A stretch of DNA of 52,007 bases from NCBI GenBank assembly GCA_031281275.1, contig JAITFP010000083.1, positions 1-52,007 on the forward strand. The letters run 5' to 3'. The DNA is from Candidatus Fibrimonadaceae bacterium. GTDB lineage: Bacteria; Fibrobacterota; Fibrobacteria; Fibrobacterales; Fibrobacteraceae. The notes beneath the pieces were generated by a model, which ran no database searches, was not told the DNA's origin, and saw nothing but the letters and a program-made list of their open reading frames with translations. Shown here piece by piece: positions 25,011 through 32,883 of this stretch (position 1 is the first letter of the stretch; every line of letters starts with the position of its first letter). Made by a program: the position numbers and the translations under genes.

Positions 25011-26942
25011 ATGGAAGATACAGTACTTATCATCGGGCTTGCTATTCTAGCTATTGTAATTGCACAATTGGTCGTAATTATTGTGCTTTTCTCAAAAAAT
25101 AGACGAGATTTGCAAGCAGATGTATCGCTTAGGCTTGCGGAGTATGCTCAAAATCTTGAGAAAAATGAAACGGCTTTACGGGATGAATTTGGGAAAAATA
25201 GGGAAGAAACAAATAAATCTGCAAGGGATTCAAGGGAAGAATTGGCTTCAAACTTAAAATCTGTTTCAGATCAACTATCCACCATAATTACAAACTTCAC
25301 AGGCTTGGTTGATAATAAAATGAAGACTATGCAAGAATTTATGGATTCAGGCTTAAAATCCAATCGTGAAGAACTTTCGGCATCTCTAAAAGCTTTTGAG
25401 GATAAATCTTCTGAAAAAATTGAATCGTTGACAAAAGACACGAGAGAAGAACTTGAAAAAAATCGTGATTCAGTTGAAAAAAAGCTGGCTGATATGCAGG
25501 AATCAAATGAGAAAAAATTGGAAGAAATGAAAGAAACCACGGACTCTGGCTTAAAATACAGCCGTGAAGCGCTTTCAGTATCTTTAAAATCATTTGAAGA
25601 TAAATCTTCATTAAAAATTGACGCATTAACGAAATACACGAAAGATGAACTTGAAAAGAATCGTGATTCAGTTGAAAAAAAGCTGACTGATATAACAGAA
25701 GGAAATGAGAAAAAATTGAATGAAATGAGGGAAACCACAGATTCTGGCTTAAAATACAGCCGTGAAGTACTTTCAACATCTCTAAAAGCCTTTGAAGACA
25801 AATTTGCGACAAAAATGGAAGCAATGCAAAAAGGAAATGAGAAAAAATTAGATGAGATGAGACAAACCGTAGATGAGAAATTGCATAAGACACTTGAAAC
25901 ACGTCTTGGCGAATCGTTCAAAATTATAAGCGACAGGCTTGAGCTTGTGCAAAAGAATCTCGGAGAAATGCAAACACTGGCAAATGAAGTTGGCAGCATA
26001 AAAAATGTACTATCCAATGTAAAAGCCAAAGGCGTTTTGGGCGAATATCAACTAGGGGCTATACTTGGGCAAATTATGACACCAGAGCAATATGCTCAAA
26101 GCGTGGAAACCAAAGGCGGCAGCGGCGAAAAAGTTGAATTTGCGGTGAAAATTCCGAGCAAAGAAGATTCAAATAAGATAATTTGGTTGCCCATAGATGC
26201 AAAATTTCCAACTTCTGATTACGAAGCTCTGTTGGATGCTTATGAAAAAGGAGAAAAAGAAGGCATTGCAAAGGCACAAGAAGAGCTAAAAGCAAAGATA
26301 GAAGGATTTGCGCAGGATATACATCAAAAATATATTGCTCCACCTAATACCACAGAATTTGGCATAATGTTCTTGCCTTTTGAAGGCTTGTATGCAGAAG
26401 TTCTGCGCATACCAGGTTTATTTGAGGGCATTCAAAGCACCCATAAAGTTACCATAGCAGGTCCAACCACAATTTCTGCCTTTTTGAATAGCTTGCAAAT
26501 GGGCTTTAGAAGTCTTGTGGTGGAAAAGCGCACCAACGAAATTTGGGACTTGCTCGGAGCGGTGAAAACCGAATTTGGCAAATTTGCCATTGTGCTTCAA
26601 AAAACAAAAGAAAAACTGAGCATTGCCCTCAATGAAATTGACGATGCAGATACACGCACAAGAGCAATAGAGAAAAAATTGCGCGATGTTCGCACATTGC
26701 CAGAAGTAGAAGCTCAAAAGCTGTTGGGCGATTTGAGCGATGCTGGCGAAGATGATGTTAAGGCAACTGTTGAGGCAACTGTTGAGACAACTATTGAGGC
26801 TGAGCCTGAACCTGACGTGAGTGTGGCTGCGAGTGTGGAGATTGAGCCAGAACCTGAACCCGAACCCGATGTGAGTATGATTGCGAGTGTTGGGACTAAG
26901 GCTGATGTCGATATAGGCGTGAATCCGGAAGATGTAGAATAA
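25011..26942 (+). CDS. rmuC: RmuC-family protein with expanded coiled-coil repeats
   Basis: 643 residues. One N-terminal membrane helix (about residues 5-28), then a long coiled coil to about 320 containing 2.7 copies of a 66-residue repeat (SGLK..REELS.SLKAFEDK, then ELEKNRDSVEKKL). The RmuC domain follows (about 325-580), with GVLGEYQLGAILGQIM, WLPIDAKFP and FLPFEGLYAEVLR. The C-terminal 65 residues are an acidic Glu-Pro/Val repeat tail. RmuC limits inversions at short inverted repeats and has a nuclease-like fold. RBS AGGAGA. Upstream TATATT at 24979-24984. Confidence 0.9.
   Translation: MEDTVLIIGLAILAIVIAQLVVIIVLFSKNRRDLQADVSLRLAEYAQNLEKNETALRDEFGKNREETNKSARDSREELASNLKSVSDQLSTIITNFTGLVDNKMKTMQEFMDSGLKSNREELSASLKAFEDKSSEKIESLTKDTREELEKNRDSVEKKLADMQESNEKKLEEMKETTDSGLKYSREALSVSLKSFEDKSSLKIDALTKYTKDELEKNRDSVEKKLTDITEGNEKKLNEMRETTDSGLKYSREVLSTSLKAFEDKFATKMEAMQKGNEKKLDEMRQTVDEKLHKTLETRLGESFKIISDRLELVQKNLGEMQTLANEVGSIKNVLSNVKAKGVLGEYQLGAILGQIMTPEQYAQSVETKGGSGEKVEFAVKIPSKEDSNKIIWLPIDAKFPTSDYEALLDAYEKGEKEGIAKAQEELKAKIEGFAQDIHQKYIAPPNTTEFGIMFLPFEGLYAEVLRIPGLFEGIQSTHKVTIAGPTTISAFLNSLQMGFRSLVVEKRTNEIWDLLGAVKTEFGKFAIVLQKTKEKLSIALNEIDDADTRTRAIEKKLRDVRTLPEVEAQKLLGDLSDAGEDDVKATVEATVETTIEAEPEPDVSVAASVEIEPEPEPEPDVSMIASVGTKADVDIGVNPEDVE
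25347..25880 (+). repeat. 198-bp tandem repeats inside rmuC
   Basis: Units begin at 25347, 25545 and 25743, exactly 198 bp apart; the third is partial. They encode the 66-residue coiled-coil unit, so copy-number changes would keep the frame. Confidence 0.85.
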
Positions 26943-26955
26943 ATGCAAAAATATT

Positions 26956-27156
26956 CTATTCTTGCATTGAGAACTTTCTCATAGAAAACGCTGTTTTATC
27001 AAATTGTACAGGTTTATCTGGGTCTAGTCCAAATGCGGCTTTTGTGGCTTTATTTGACCACAGTATTCGTTCTTCCATAGATAAATCAAAGCCAGCGGAA
27101 CGCTGCTGTGCCTCAGCAAAAGTTCCCGAAAAATGTGCTGTTCTGTCAATAGGCAT
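26956..27156 (-). CDS. Small protein paired with a nucleotidyltransferase gene
   Basis: 66 residues from the ATG at 27156, with a strong AGGAGG site. Sequence MPIDRTAHFSGTFAEAQQR and WSNKATKAAFGLDP; no known motif. It overlaps the 3' end of the nucleotidyltransferase gene by 11 bp, suggesting a two-gene module in which this is the second partner. Confidence 0.65.
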   Translation of the reverse strand: MPIDRTAHFSGTFAEAQQRSAGFDLSMEERILWSNKATKAAFGLDPDKPVQFDKTAFSMRKFSMQE

Positions 27157-27548
27157 TTTTTCCTCCTTTTGAAAGTTGTTCGGCATCATCTAAATCTTTA
27201 TGTCTTCCAGCAGATTTTTTTGCTATAATTAAATCAGTTTTTGACACAACAGAAAACGAAATCCCGTTCACTCCCATTTTCACGGAATTATTAAATGCTT
27301 GCTCAAAATCAAGACCTTTTACAGAAAGCATAAGGTCTATGCAAGTAGGTGGTCTGCCAAATGTAAATACGTCAATATTTGGATTATTGAAGAAATTTTC
27401 ATAAGTCATATCAAAAACTGGCATACCGAATATTTGAAATGCTTTGCATATTTTTAGATAATTTTCCTCGCTTTTTTCAACCCAAATATCCAAATCCACC
27501 GTAGTTCTCGCATATCCGTGTAAAATTACCGCCGCCCCACCTACTAAT
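27146..27548 (-). pseudogene. 3' part of a nucleotidyltransferase gene split by IS200
   Basis: Continuous frame from the edge of the insertion: LVGGAAVILHGYARTTVDLD, IWVEKSEENY, then CIDLMLSVKGLDF and a stop at 27146. This is the catalytic part of an AbiEii/DUF6036-type nucleotidyltransferase (GGxAVxLHG...DLD). The first 23 codons lie on the other side of the IS at 28115-28183. Confidence 0.8.
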
Positions 27549-28114
27549 GAATCCTCCCCGCAGCAAGACTGCGGGGTATCAAATCAGCCAAAAAGCGTGA
27601 GTTGTTGTACCAATACTTGCTTGTATTCGGTTGCCTTCCCTTGATTTCTCACATATCTACTGACCGCTTCTTCATTGCCATGCCGACCTACTGTTGACAC
27701 AAAATATCCATCCGACCAAAATTCTCCTCCCCATAATTTCTTCTTTACTTGCGGGCAACGGATAAATATTTCTCTGGCTGTTATGCTTTTTATTACACGG
27801 ATGATTTGTGTAGCACTTATTTTTGGCACTGATTGTATCAAAAAATGAACATGATCCTTGTCTGTTCCTATTTCTAAAAATCTTACGTCATAACGCTTCT
27901 CTATTTCTTGGCATACCTCTTTTAGAATCTCGTCTACTCTTTCATCAATCACTATCCTGCGATATTTCGCAGGACAAACAAAGTGATATATCAACACCGA
28001 CACATTATGTGATTTGTGCAAATATTCGCTTGCATTTTCTCTTTTATCCATCCTTGATGTTATTATAGAAATTTCTAAGCCGCCCCAAGGGGCGGGGAAT
28101 TAAACCCAAGAGAT
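27549..28114 (-). mobile_element. IS200/IS605-type insertion sequence
   Basis: Approximate limits come from rejoining the interrupted host gene (RYL | LVGGAA). It contains one tnpA. There are hairpins at both ends: 28080-28095 (CCGCCCC/GGGGCGG, 2-nt loop) upstream of tnpA, and 27557-27577 (CCCCGCAG/CTGCGGGG, 5-nt loop) downstream, as expected of subterminal hairpins recognised by TnpA. No terminal inverted repeats, as usual for the family. Confidence 0.85.
27584..28051 (-). CDS. tnpA: IS200/IS605 family transposase TnpA
   Basis: 155 residues, a Y1 HUH single-strand transposase. The HUH motif is H67-V-H69 in DKDHVHFLIQ, and the nucleophilic Tyr is Y133 in SRYVRNQG. Conserved WGGEFWSDGYFVSTVG is present. 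The length is full and no tnpB is nearby, so the element is probably active or recently so. Confidence 0.95.
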   Translation of the reverse strand: MDKRENASEYLHKSHNVSVLIYHFVCPAKYRRIVIDERVDEILKEVCQEIEKRYDVRFLEIGTDKDHVHFLIQSVPKISATQIIRVIKSITAREIFIRCPQVKKKLWGGEFWSDGYFVSTVGRHGNEEAVSRYVRNQGKATEYKQVLVQQLTLFG

Positions 28115-28183
28115 TAAATATCTAACTTCGCTTTTATTGAAAGCATTCAAAAAATCCTGCAAATCTGGTTCTTGCAAAAGCAT
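28115..28183 (-). pseudogene. 5' part of the IS200-split nucleotidyltransferase gene
   Basis: ATG at 28183, then LLQEPDLQDFLNAFNKSEVR YL up to the IS edge; it reads 5 further codons of IS and stops. TATATT on the minus strand (28190-28195) ends 6 nt before the ATG, so the original gene had a leaderless-type promoter. Joining this part to 27548 gives ...EVRYLLVGGAAV..., as in intact family members. Confidence 0.75.
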
Positions 28184-28223
28184 ATTGGAAATATAGTAAG
28201 TGACGATTAGGTTTGGTGTTTTC

Positions 28224-28229
28224 TACATT
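28224..28229 (+). promoter_or_regulatory. Putative -10 box of hisC, leaderless layout
   Basis: TACATT in TTTTCTACATT, 8 nt before the ATG; the spacer is ACCTCCTA with no Shine-Dalgarno. Confidence 0.5.
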
Positions 28230-28237
28230 ACCTCCTA

Positions 28238-29317
28238 ATGCTCCGTCCCAGAAAAGAAATTCAAACCATTTCGGATTATATCCCTGGCAAATCCATTGAC
28301 GAAATCAAGGAAAAGCACAAACTTTCCCGCGTTATTAAACTTGCCTCCAACGAAAATCCGCTTGGGACAAGCCCGCTGGCAATGGCTGCATACAGAGAAT
28401 GTGCTCAAAAATTGCACCTATATCCAAGAGGTTCTGCACCAGAGCTTGTGAAAAAACTTGCTTTGAAATGGAAGGTTAAGCTGGAAAATTTGATTGTAGG
28501 CAATGGCTCAGACGAGATTTTGGATTTGGCGGCAAGGGCTTATTTGAACAAAAGCGATTATGCAGTTGGGGCGAAATCCACATTTTCTGTTTATGCCTCG
28601 GCAACTCTGCAAACAGGGGCAAAATACAAAGGACTTGCGCTTGAAAATTTTTGCTACCCGCTGAACGGCCTGCTCAAATTCCCAAAAGCAAAAATAATTT
28701 TTGTTTGCAACCCAAATAATCCAACCGGAACTTTTTATTCCAATAAAGTTATCTATAAATTTTTGCAAAAAGTTCCCAAAAACTGCCTTGTTGTGCTGGA
28801 TATGGCTTATGCAGAATACGCTGGCGAAAACGAGCCGCCTTTGAACAGGTGGATAAAGCAATTCCCAAACCTTTTATGCACACGTACGTTTAGCAAACTC
28901 TACGGGCTTGCGGGGCTTAGAATAGGTTATGGAATAGCATCTGCAAATATTATAAACACGCTCAAAAAAATAAAGCCACCTTTTAATTCAAACTACCCCG
29001 CTCAAATAGCCGCAGCGGCAGCACTTGAAGACAGAGATTTTATTGAAAAATCTTTAAAGATGAATGTAGAAGGGCGGGAGCATTTAACAGAGCGTTTGCA
29101 AGGTTTTGGTTTTGAGGTTTTGCCCTCATCTGCAAATTTTGTTTGCACAAAAATAGGCAAGCGAGCAGCAGAGCTTGTGGCTTGGCTTGAGAGCAAAGGT
29201 GTGATAATTAGACAGTTGAGCAGTTTTGGCTTACCAGAACACGTGCGCATAACTGTGGGAACAAAAAGAGAAAATTCCACCTTGATTGCTTTGTTGACTT
29301 ATTTGTTTAACAAATAG
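28238..29317 (+). CDS. hisC: Histidinol-phosphate aminotransferase
   Basis: 359 residues, normal length. A PLP enzyme converting imidazole-acetol phosphate and glutamate to histidinol phosphate. Motifs: LASNENPLGTSP at the N-terminus, NGSDEILDL, NPNNPTGT, DMAYAEY and the PLP lysine in RTFSKLYGLAGLRIGY. No other his gene is near. Aromatic aminotransferase activity is a possible side reaction in this family. Confidence 0.93.
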   Translation: MLRPRKEIQTISDYIPGKSIDEIKEKHKLSRVIKLASNENPLGTSPLAMAAYRECAQKLHLYPRGSAPELVKKLALKWKVKLENLIVGNGSDEILDLAARAYLNKSDYAVGAKSTFSVYASATLQTGAKYKGLALENFCYPLNGLLKFPKAKIIFVCNPNNPTGTFYSNKVIYKFLQKVPKNCLVVLDMAYAEYAGENEPPLNRWIKQFPNLLCTRTFSKLYGLAGLRIGYGIASANIINTLKKIKPPFNSNYPAQIAAAAALEDRDFIEKSLKMNVEGREHLTERLQGFGFEVLPSSANFVCTKIGKRAAELVAWLESKGVIIRQLSSFGLPEHVRITVGTKRENSTLIALLTYLFNK

Positions 29318-29342
29318 TGTTGGAACACTAATACACCCTTAC

Positions 29343-29368
29343 ATTTTGCATACAATTGTATGCAAAAT
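29343..29368. promoter_or_regulatory. 26-bp perfect palindrome downstream of hisC
   Basis: ATTTTGCATACAA followed directly by its reverse complement. It contains TTGCATAC...GTATGCAA, which looks like a dimeric regulator site; it could also be a terminator hairpin, though no U-tract follows. It precedes the promoter of the interrupted gene at 29425. Confidence 0.55.
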
Positions 29369-29424
29369 ATACTATTTTCACGTTTTTTGACAACTTTCCC
29401 AATGTTTATAGCTATATTCCAACT

Positions 29425-29517
29425 ATGTCTAGAAAAACAGCACAGCTATTTGATTTGATGTTTAAGAGCATAATAAAGGATGCAAGTTCTTCCGCAGTGG
29501 TGCATTTGATAAACTAT
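29425..29517 (+). pseudogene. N-terminal fragment of an Rpn/PDDEXK-transposase-like gene
   Basis: ATG 6 nt after TATATT (29413-29418). It encodes MSRKTAQLFDLMFKSI and IKDASSSAVVHLIN and then runs into a CCCGATT repeat. This start is typical of the Rpn/PD-(D/E)XK nuclease family transposases common in this lineage. The continuation is replaced by the GxxExxY cassette. Confidence 0.5.
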
Positions 29518-29558
29518 TGTCAGAACCCCGATTCACCCGATTTTCAGGATTTTCCCGA
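29518..29558 (+). repeat. CCCGATT-type dispersed repeat, copy 3
   Basis: TGTCAGAACCCCGATTCACC then CGATTTTCAGGATTTTCCCGA. Its last bases supply AGGA 8 nt before the GxxExxY ATG and the A of that ATG. Inverted partner at 29931-29977. Confidence 0.8.
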
Positions 29559-29953
29559 TGCAATATGAAATGCTTACTAGTAAGATTATTGGCTGTGCTA
29601 TGAAGGTTCATAGAACGCTTGGGAATGGTTTTCAAGAGGTGATTTATCAGCGTGCTTTGGAAATAGAGATGAAATCGGCTAACTTAAATTTCGCAAGAGA
29701 AATGGAAATGCCGATATTCTATAAAAACATTCAAATTGGAACTCGCCGAGTTGATTTTTTCGTTGAAAACTCAATAATGGTTGAACTTAAAGCATTGATA
29801 GCTCTGGAAAGAGTTCATTTATCTCAAGCAAAAAATTATTTAGAGGCATATAAAATACCAATAGGACTATTGATAAACTTTGGTTCAACTGAACTAGAAT
29901 TCAAGAGGGTTCATATTGAGAAACCTATTCCCCGAAATCGGGAAAATCGGTGA
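29558..29953 (+). CDS. GxxExxY protein (PD-(D/E)XK nuclease fold)
   Basis: 131 residues. The signature is G24-F-Q-E27-V-I-Y30, and the nuclease-like core is RVDFFV (D66) followed by VELKA (E76-x-K78). The family is often multicopy and its role is unknown. The gene fills nearly the whole space between two inverted CCCGATT repeats, and its last codons (RNRENR) lie inside the right repeat, so gene and repeats form one 460-bp unit. The ribosome binding site comes from the left repeat. It has split an older gene whose ends are on both sides. Confidence 0.9.
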   Translation: MQYEMLTSKIIGCAMKVHRTLGNGFQEVIYQRALEIEMKSANLNFAREMEMPIFYKNIQIGTRRVDFFVENSIMVELKALIALERVHLSQAKNYLEAYKIPIGLLINFGSTELEFKRVHIEKPIPRNRENR

Positions 29954-29977
29954 ATCGGGAGAATCGAGGTTCTGACA
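29931..29977 (-). repeat. CCCGATT-type dispersed repeat, copy 4 (inverted)
   Basis: On the minus strand: TGTCAGAACCTCGATTCTCC then CGATTCACCGATTTTCCCGA. Its outer 16 bases match copy 3 at all but one position, inverted. A 10-bp stretch outside (AAATAACTAT) resembles the one outside copy 3 (GATAAACTAT). Confidence 0.8.
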
Positions 29978-29978
29978 A

Positions 29979-30179
29979 AATAACTATATTACAGCTAAGG
30001 ATGCGGCTATGCTTTTGCGTAGGTTGTTGAATATGAATTTGGAACTCTACGGCAAATACCGTGAGTTTGTGGAGGTAGATATGACATTGAAGCAGTTGGT
30101 ATATACAGGCATAGACGAGGCTATGGACAAGATTATGCGTTATATTGGGCTTTCACGCCGCGAGATTATGGCGTTGTAA
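29979..30179 (+). pseudogene. C-terminal fragment of the interrupted gene
   Basis: Open frame without a start: NNYITAKDAAMLLRRLLNMN, then YGKYREFVEVDMTLKQLVY and IGLSRREIMAL to a TAA. It is probably the tail of the gene whose start is at 29425; the middle is missing. Linkage is inferred from position and orientation. Confidence 0.45.
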
Positions 30180-30181
30180 TT

Positions 30182-31198
30182 TCAATACCTCACATTGAAA
30201 GCCAACCCAACAGCAGGTGTTCCGTCTTTTGGGACGATTAAAGGGTCAATGAAAAAGGAAATACTATCATCAAAGTTTAATGCTTCTCTCAATGCTTTAT
30301 TATATTTATATTGATAAACGAATGGGGCTACTAAGCCAATAACCATGCTAGAACCAAGCATATATGTTCCTAATTCCTGGTAAGATGATCCGTGAGATGT
30401 ATTTGATACTACAACAATACCACCAATTCCCAAAACAGATTGCGCAAGTCCCCATATTATATTTCTCTGTATATAACTACCTAATCCGAATAAAAAAACA
30501 TTCGTAGAAGCTAAAACTAAACTTACGGGAATCTTCTCTTTATTTTTCTTGTAAAAAACTTCTTTATCTTCAAGTGATAAATAGAAAGATTTCTTTTGAA
30601 TTTCTTCTTTATTTTTTTTAATGCCATCTTTAATTAAAAATTGTAAATATTGAAGTGGTTTTTCATTTATATGAGTATCAGGGGGCTGTGCGACTACCAG
30701 AGGAGGAGCGTTTTTTTTGACATTAGAAGTGTTTAGCATTTTTTTGAACAAATCGGTGGCTTTCTCGGTTATGATGTCGCGCAAGCCGTATATGTCCTTT
30801 GAATCGCCTGTGAAGGAGCCTATCAAATTTCCACTTTTGACATTGTAGAGTTCTACCTTGATAGTTAAATCCTTGCCAAATCTCCCTATACGCCCTTGTG
30901 CCACGAAATCTGCACTCACCATTCTGCCAAGCTCCGCAAGGCAGCTCGATTCATTGCATATCTTAGCGGCACGTTCCTGTGAACCTAGAAAGGCAACTAT
31001 ACTTTCGGTGGTCATCACGCCATATTGCTCCTTGGGCAAAACATTGACAGCCGTCTCACGTAACTTGTCGGTTAAATAAGCTAAATCGTTAAAGCCAATG
31101 GAGTCGTTATTGTCCATAGTTTGTATTATGGCTACTCGCTCTTGCTGTGCGTAGGCAGCAAGAGCAAGTAATAGCAATGTGAAAAGTAGTTTATTCAT
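30182..31198 (-). CDS. Exported protein with TolB/CsgG-like N-terminus and membrane segments
   Basis: 338 residues. A cleavable signal peptide ends near AYAQQ. The region VAIIQTMDNNDSIGFNDLAY to LYNVKSGNLIGSFTG (about residues 22-130) resembles the N-terminal domain of proteins that assess lipoprotein-linked function (CsgG/TolB-N type), with a Cys pair in ICNESSCLAELG. A linker and two or three hydrophobic segments (IPVSLVLASTNVFLFGLG and others) follow. The end FNVRY suggests an outer-membrane end signal. It looks like a lineage-specific paralog; function unknown. Confidence 0.6.
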   Translation of the reverse strand: MNKLLFTLLLLALAAYAQQERVAIIQTMDNNDSIGFNDLAYLTDKLRETAVNVLPKEQYGVMTTESIVAFLGSQERAAKICNESSCLAELGRMVSADFVAQGRIGRFGKDLTIKVELYNVKSGNLIGSFTGDSKDIYGLRDIITEKATDLFKKMLNTSNVKKNAPPLVVAQPPDTHINEKPLQYLQFLIKDGIKKNKEEIQKKSFYLSLEDKEVFYKKNKEKIPVSLVLASTNVFLFGLGSYIQRNIIWGLAQSVLGIGGIVVVSNTSHGSSYQELGTYMLGSSMVIGLVAPFVYQYKYNKALREALNFDDSISFFIDPLIVPKDGTPAVGLAFNVRY

Positions 31199-31291
31199 TA
31201 CTTAGTAACATATAAAATTATATTTACAATCGGGAATAAGTATGCCCGAAGACTTGGTAAAATTTTTATAGATGAGCGTTCTCTTGTTTTT

Positions 31292-31333
31292 TCGGGAAAA
31301 TCCCAAAAATCGGGAGAATCGGGGTTCAGACAA
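31292..31333 (-). repeat. CCCGATT-type dispersed repeat, copy 5 (solitary)
   Basis: On the minus strand: TTGTCTGAACCCCGATTCTC then CCGATTTTTGGGATTTTCCCGA, 5 bp before the fabD -10 box. No inverted partner on the other side of fabD. Confidence 0.75.
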
Positions 31334-31338
31334 TTTAC

Positions 31339-31344
31339 TATATT
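31339..31344 (+). promoter_or_regulatory. Putative -10 box of fabD, leaderless layout
   Basis: TATATT, 7 nt (CTCCCCT) before the ATG. The same CTCCCCTATG follows the prs box. Confidence 0.55.
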
Positions 31345-31351
31345 CTCCCCT

Positions 31352-32272
31352 ATGTCAAAAACAATTCTTTTATTTCCGGGGCAAGGCTCCCAATATGTTG
31401 GAATGGGCAAAACATTGTCCGAGACTTTTGAACCAGCCAAAACTTTGCTGAAAAAAGCAGATGAGGTTTTGGGCTTTGAGCTTTCAAAAATAATGCAAGA
31501 AGGTCCAGAGGAATTGCTCAAAAGCACAGATAACACCCAACCCGCTCTTTATGTTTGCTCTTGCATGGCAATGGAACTTTTAAAGAGCAAAAATGTGTCT
31601 TTTGATTATGCGGCAGGGCATTCGCTTGGCGAATATTCCGCGATTTATGCAGCAGGCGGTTTTTCTTTTGAAGATGGGCTTCGTTTGGTGCGTGTTCGCG
31701 GCGAGCTTATGGCAAAAGCTGGCGAGCTAAAACCAGGTGCAATGGCGGCTGTACTCAAATTATCCGAAGCAGATTTGAATGCCGCTCTTGCAGAAGCTCA
31801 AGATGCGGGCGTTGTGGTTGCGGCAAATTTCAATTCGCCAGGGCAAATAGTTATCAGCGGTTCAAAAGAAGGCGTAGCAAAAGCCTCTGAAATTGCAAAA
31901 GCAAAGGGTGCGAAAAGAGTGGTTCCGCTTCCTGTTTCTGGTGCGTTCCACAGCCCTTTAATGGAATATGCTTTAACGGGCTTAAAAGAAGCTATTGAAA
32001 AAACAACATTCAGCGATTCCAAAGTTCCTGTGATAGCAAATGTGACTTCTCAGCCGGTTAGCAAGGGTGCAGAGTTCAAAGAACTTTTGGCAAAACAGCT
32101 TATTTCGCCAGTTCGTTGGCAACAGAGCATGGAAACTGCGGTTTCTCTTGGCATTGAAAGGGGAATTGAAGTTGGGGCTGGCAAAGTTTTGGCAGGCTTG
32201 ATGGGCGTTATCAACAGCAATGTCAAGGTTTATTCTGTTGAAACAGAGGAGCAGCTAAACTCAATAGCCTAG
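31352..32272 (+). CDS. fabD: Malonyl-CoA-ACP transacylase
   Basis: 306 residues. It loads malonyl units on acyl carrier protein for fatty acid synthesis. LFPGQGSQYVGMG at the N-terminus, the catalytic Ser in AAGHSLGEYSA (about residue 92), and the catalytic His in PVSGAFHSPLM. No other fab gene is beside it. The last 50 bp overlap the convergent eda gene. Confidence 0.96.
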   Translation: MSKTILLFPGQGSQYVGMGKTLSETFEPAKTLLKKADEVLGFELSKIMQEGPEELLKSTDNTQPALYVCSCMAMELLKSKNVSFDYAAGHSLGEYSAIYAAGGFSFEDGLRLVRVRGELMAKAGELKPGAMAAVLKLSEADLNAALAEAQDAGVVVAANFNSPGQIVISGSKEGVAKASEIAKAKGAKRVVPLPVSGAFHSPLMEYALTGLKEAIEKTTFSDSKVPVIANVTSQPVSKGAEFKELLAKQLISPVRWQQSMETAVSLGIERGIEVGAGKVLAGLMGVINSNVKVYSVETEEQLNSIA

Positions 32273-32882
32273 TGAGCTTTTTTTCAATGTCTTGCCAATT
32301 TCCGTTTTCCATTTCGGAGACGGTAAATACGCTTGCACCAAAAGAGACAAAATCGCTGCCTGCTTTAAAATAATCTTTTATGTTATCTTCTTTTACTCCG
32401 CCACAGGCGAGCAAAGGAATTTCTTTAAAAGGTCCACGTAATTCCTTTATGTATTTTTCACCACCCAAAGAAGATACGGGAAAAACCTTTATGGCTGTTG
32501 CACCTAACATAAATGCATGCATAATTTCTGTTGGGGTTAGGGCACCTGGAATGCAGGGAATGTTTTTTTCTGCGCATTTTTGAACAAGGGCAGAATTTGC
32601 ACCTGGGCTAACTATAAATTTGGCTTCGCAATCAAGCGCAATTTGCAAATTCCGCTCGGTTATCACCGTTCCGGCACCAACAACTAACCCCTTTTTTTTG
32701 CCTTCTTTGCACAAACTTTTGAGTGCAAGAGCGGCATTTTCCGTGTTGAGCGGAACCTCTATAAATTTAAGATTTGTTTTTACACAAGTCTCAATGCAAT
32801 TGAGTACCTGCTTGGGTGGGAGTCCGCGAGCTATGCCTAAAAAAGGACTTTTGCGAAATTCTTCTAAAAAAACGGAATTCAT
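32223..32882 (-). CDS. eda: KDPG/KHG aldolase family protein
   Basis: 219 residues. TIM-barrel aldolase that cleaves 2-keto-3-deoxy-6-phosphogluconate or related substrates. The Schiff-base Lys is in AIKVFPVSS; catalytic Glu in FIEVPLNTENA, and VVGAGTV, FIVSPGAN and CGGVKEDN are conserved. No Entner-Doudoroff partner (edd) is nearby, so the substrate may be a sugar-acid derivative. GAGG precedes the ATG, which starts 1 nt after the methyltransferase stop. Its 3' end lies inside fabD on the opposite strand. Confidence 0.88.
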   Translation of the reverse strand: MNSVFLEEFRKSPFLGIARGLPPKQVLNCIETCVKTNLKFIEVPLNTENAALALKSLCKEGKKKGLVVGAGTVITERNLQIALDCEAKFIVSPGANSALVQKCAEKNIPCIPGALTPTEIMHAFMLGATAIKVFPVSSLGGEKYIKELRGPFKEIPLLACGGVKEDNIKDYFKAGSDFVSFGASVFTVSEMENGNWQDIEKKLTRLLSLAAPLFQQNKP

Positions 32883-32883
32883 A

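Noticed and set aside
25347-25880. CRISPR-like array
   Set aside because: The 198-bp units are contiguous coding repeats without spacers.
25271-26029. Long minus-strand frame opposite rmuC
   Set aside because: Antisense of the coiled-coil repeats, Ser/Phe-rich low complexity.
29319-29424. tRNA gene in the hisC downstream gap
   Set aside because: The palindrome there cannot form a cloverleaf and there is no CCA-end pattern.
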